A stretch of DNA of 64,000 nucleotides from assembly GCA_018816945.1 (NCBI GenBank), contig JAHIVC010000062.1, positions 25,785 to 89,784 on the forward strand. The letters run 5' to 3'. Positions 63,833 to 64,000 of the stretch are shown one piece after another. Under the pieces are notes generated by a model. The model was not told the origin of the DNA. It ran no database searches and saw nothing but the letters and a program-made list of their open reading frames with translations. The position numbers and the translations under genes were made by a program. Numbering within the stretch: position 1 is the first letter of the stretch; each line of letters begins with the position of its first letter. The stretch is from Bacteroidota bacterium (GTDB lineage: Bacteria > Bacteroidota > Bacteroidia > Bacteroidales > GCA-2711565).

Positions 63833-64000
63833 GTGTGCTTATGCTCATGCTGGGCACACATCGAGTAGGCTGCCCCACCAGCGTTAGCTGATGGGGAGAA
63901 CCTCTCACACCACTGTACGTACGGGTCTCGTATACAGCGGTTCATTAAGATGTGGGGCAATCTTTACGTAGTAAGTAAGCAAAGCCTCGTAACCTCTCTT
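63833..64000. repeat. Structured repeat, copy C (uninterrupted form, cut by window end)
   Basis: Begins with a GTGTGC...GCACAC hairpin (63833-63859), then TCGAGTAGGCT. An outer stem GCCCCAC (63872-63878) can pair with GTGGGGC (63952-63958). Inside lie the hairpin CCCCACCAGC-GTTA-GCTGATGGGG (63873-63896, an alternative to the outer stem) and CACTGTACG...CGTATACAG (63911-63936). The tail is CGTAGTAAGTAAGCAAAGCCTCGTAA. It has no inserted palindromes. The element may continue past the window. Confidence 0.75.

Overview
The window looks like a low-GC member of the Bacteroidota, probably a Bacteroidales- or Marinilabiliales-like heterotroph. Support comes from the L34 sequence and its classic Bacteroidota promoter (TTG-N19-TATCTTTG), families largely confined to this phylum (DUF4834, DUF5916, transporter-suffix protein, DUF3472 and DUF6067 proteins), many lipoproteins with short lipoboxes, and the absence of strong Shine-Dalgarno sequences. 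The genus cannot be read from the sequence. No rRNA, tRNA, CRISPR array, transposase or phage gene was recognised.

Layout. 1-5.8 kb: minus-strand housekeeping genes (partial glycosyltransferase, DUF4834 protein, rpmH, pepD, MFS transporter, rsmG). 6-12.8 kb: secreted glucosaminidase with LysM repeats, acetyltransferase, DUF5916 outer-membrane protein, two small unknowns, purine nucleoside phosphorylase, and the convergent msrB/msrA pair. 13.4-17.3 kb: three soluble signalling proteins (hybrid kinase, NarL regulator, REC-HisKA_3 kinase). 17.4-26.4 kb: rlmN, a small flavin reductase, and a run of exported hydrolases (M28, alpha/beta hydrolase, M20, M1) suggesting peptide scavenging. 26.5-31.4 kb: corA, methyltransferase, DUF2007 protein, and a Cache-HAMP kinase with its NarL regulator. 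31.7-33.8 kb: TorF-like porin and ammonium transporter, closed by a terminator. 34-37 kb: DUF234-type ATPase, small membrane protein, MBL hydrolase, DUF3788 protein. 37-44.2 kb: glycan-degradation group (DUF5077-DUF3472 protein, DUF6067 glycosidase-like lipoprotein, DUF3795 protein, GH92 mannosidase) without SusC/SusD. 44.3-48.9 kb: lipoprotein, radical SAM protein, membrane protein, YdeI-family protein, panE, hypothetical.

49-64 kb is the accessory-looking part. A full seven-gene Mrp cation/proton antiporter operon (mrpABCDEFG) is bracketed by two universal stress protein genes. A decayed copy of the downstream stress gene lies just upstream, and the module sits between two 139-bp direct repeats that align without gaps. 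Next come a putative zinc peptidase, a P2-type cation ATPase related to bacterial Na+-pump-like ATPases, and a delta-1-pyrroline-5-carboxylate dehydrogenase. Three copies of a structured non-coding repeat separate these genes; in two copies the loops are replaced by perfect or near-perfect palindromes, and related palindromes occur elsewhere in the window. A 27-codon, still in-frame panE-like fragment lies between pruA and the last repeat. The region reads as an ion-homeostasis and stress patchwork assembled by repeat-mediated rearrangement.

The best candidate for something undescribed is this modular palindrome-bearing repeat family. No clearly new protein-based defence or biosynthetic system was found.
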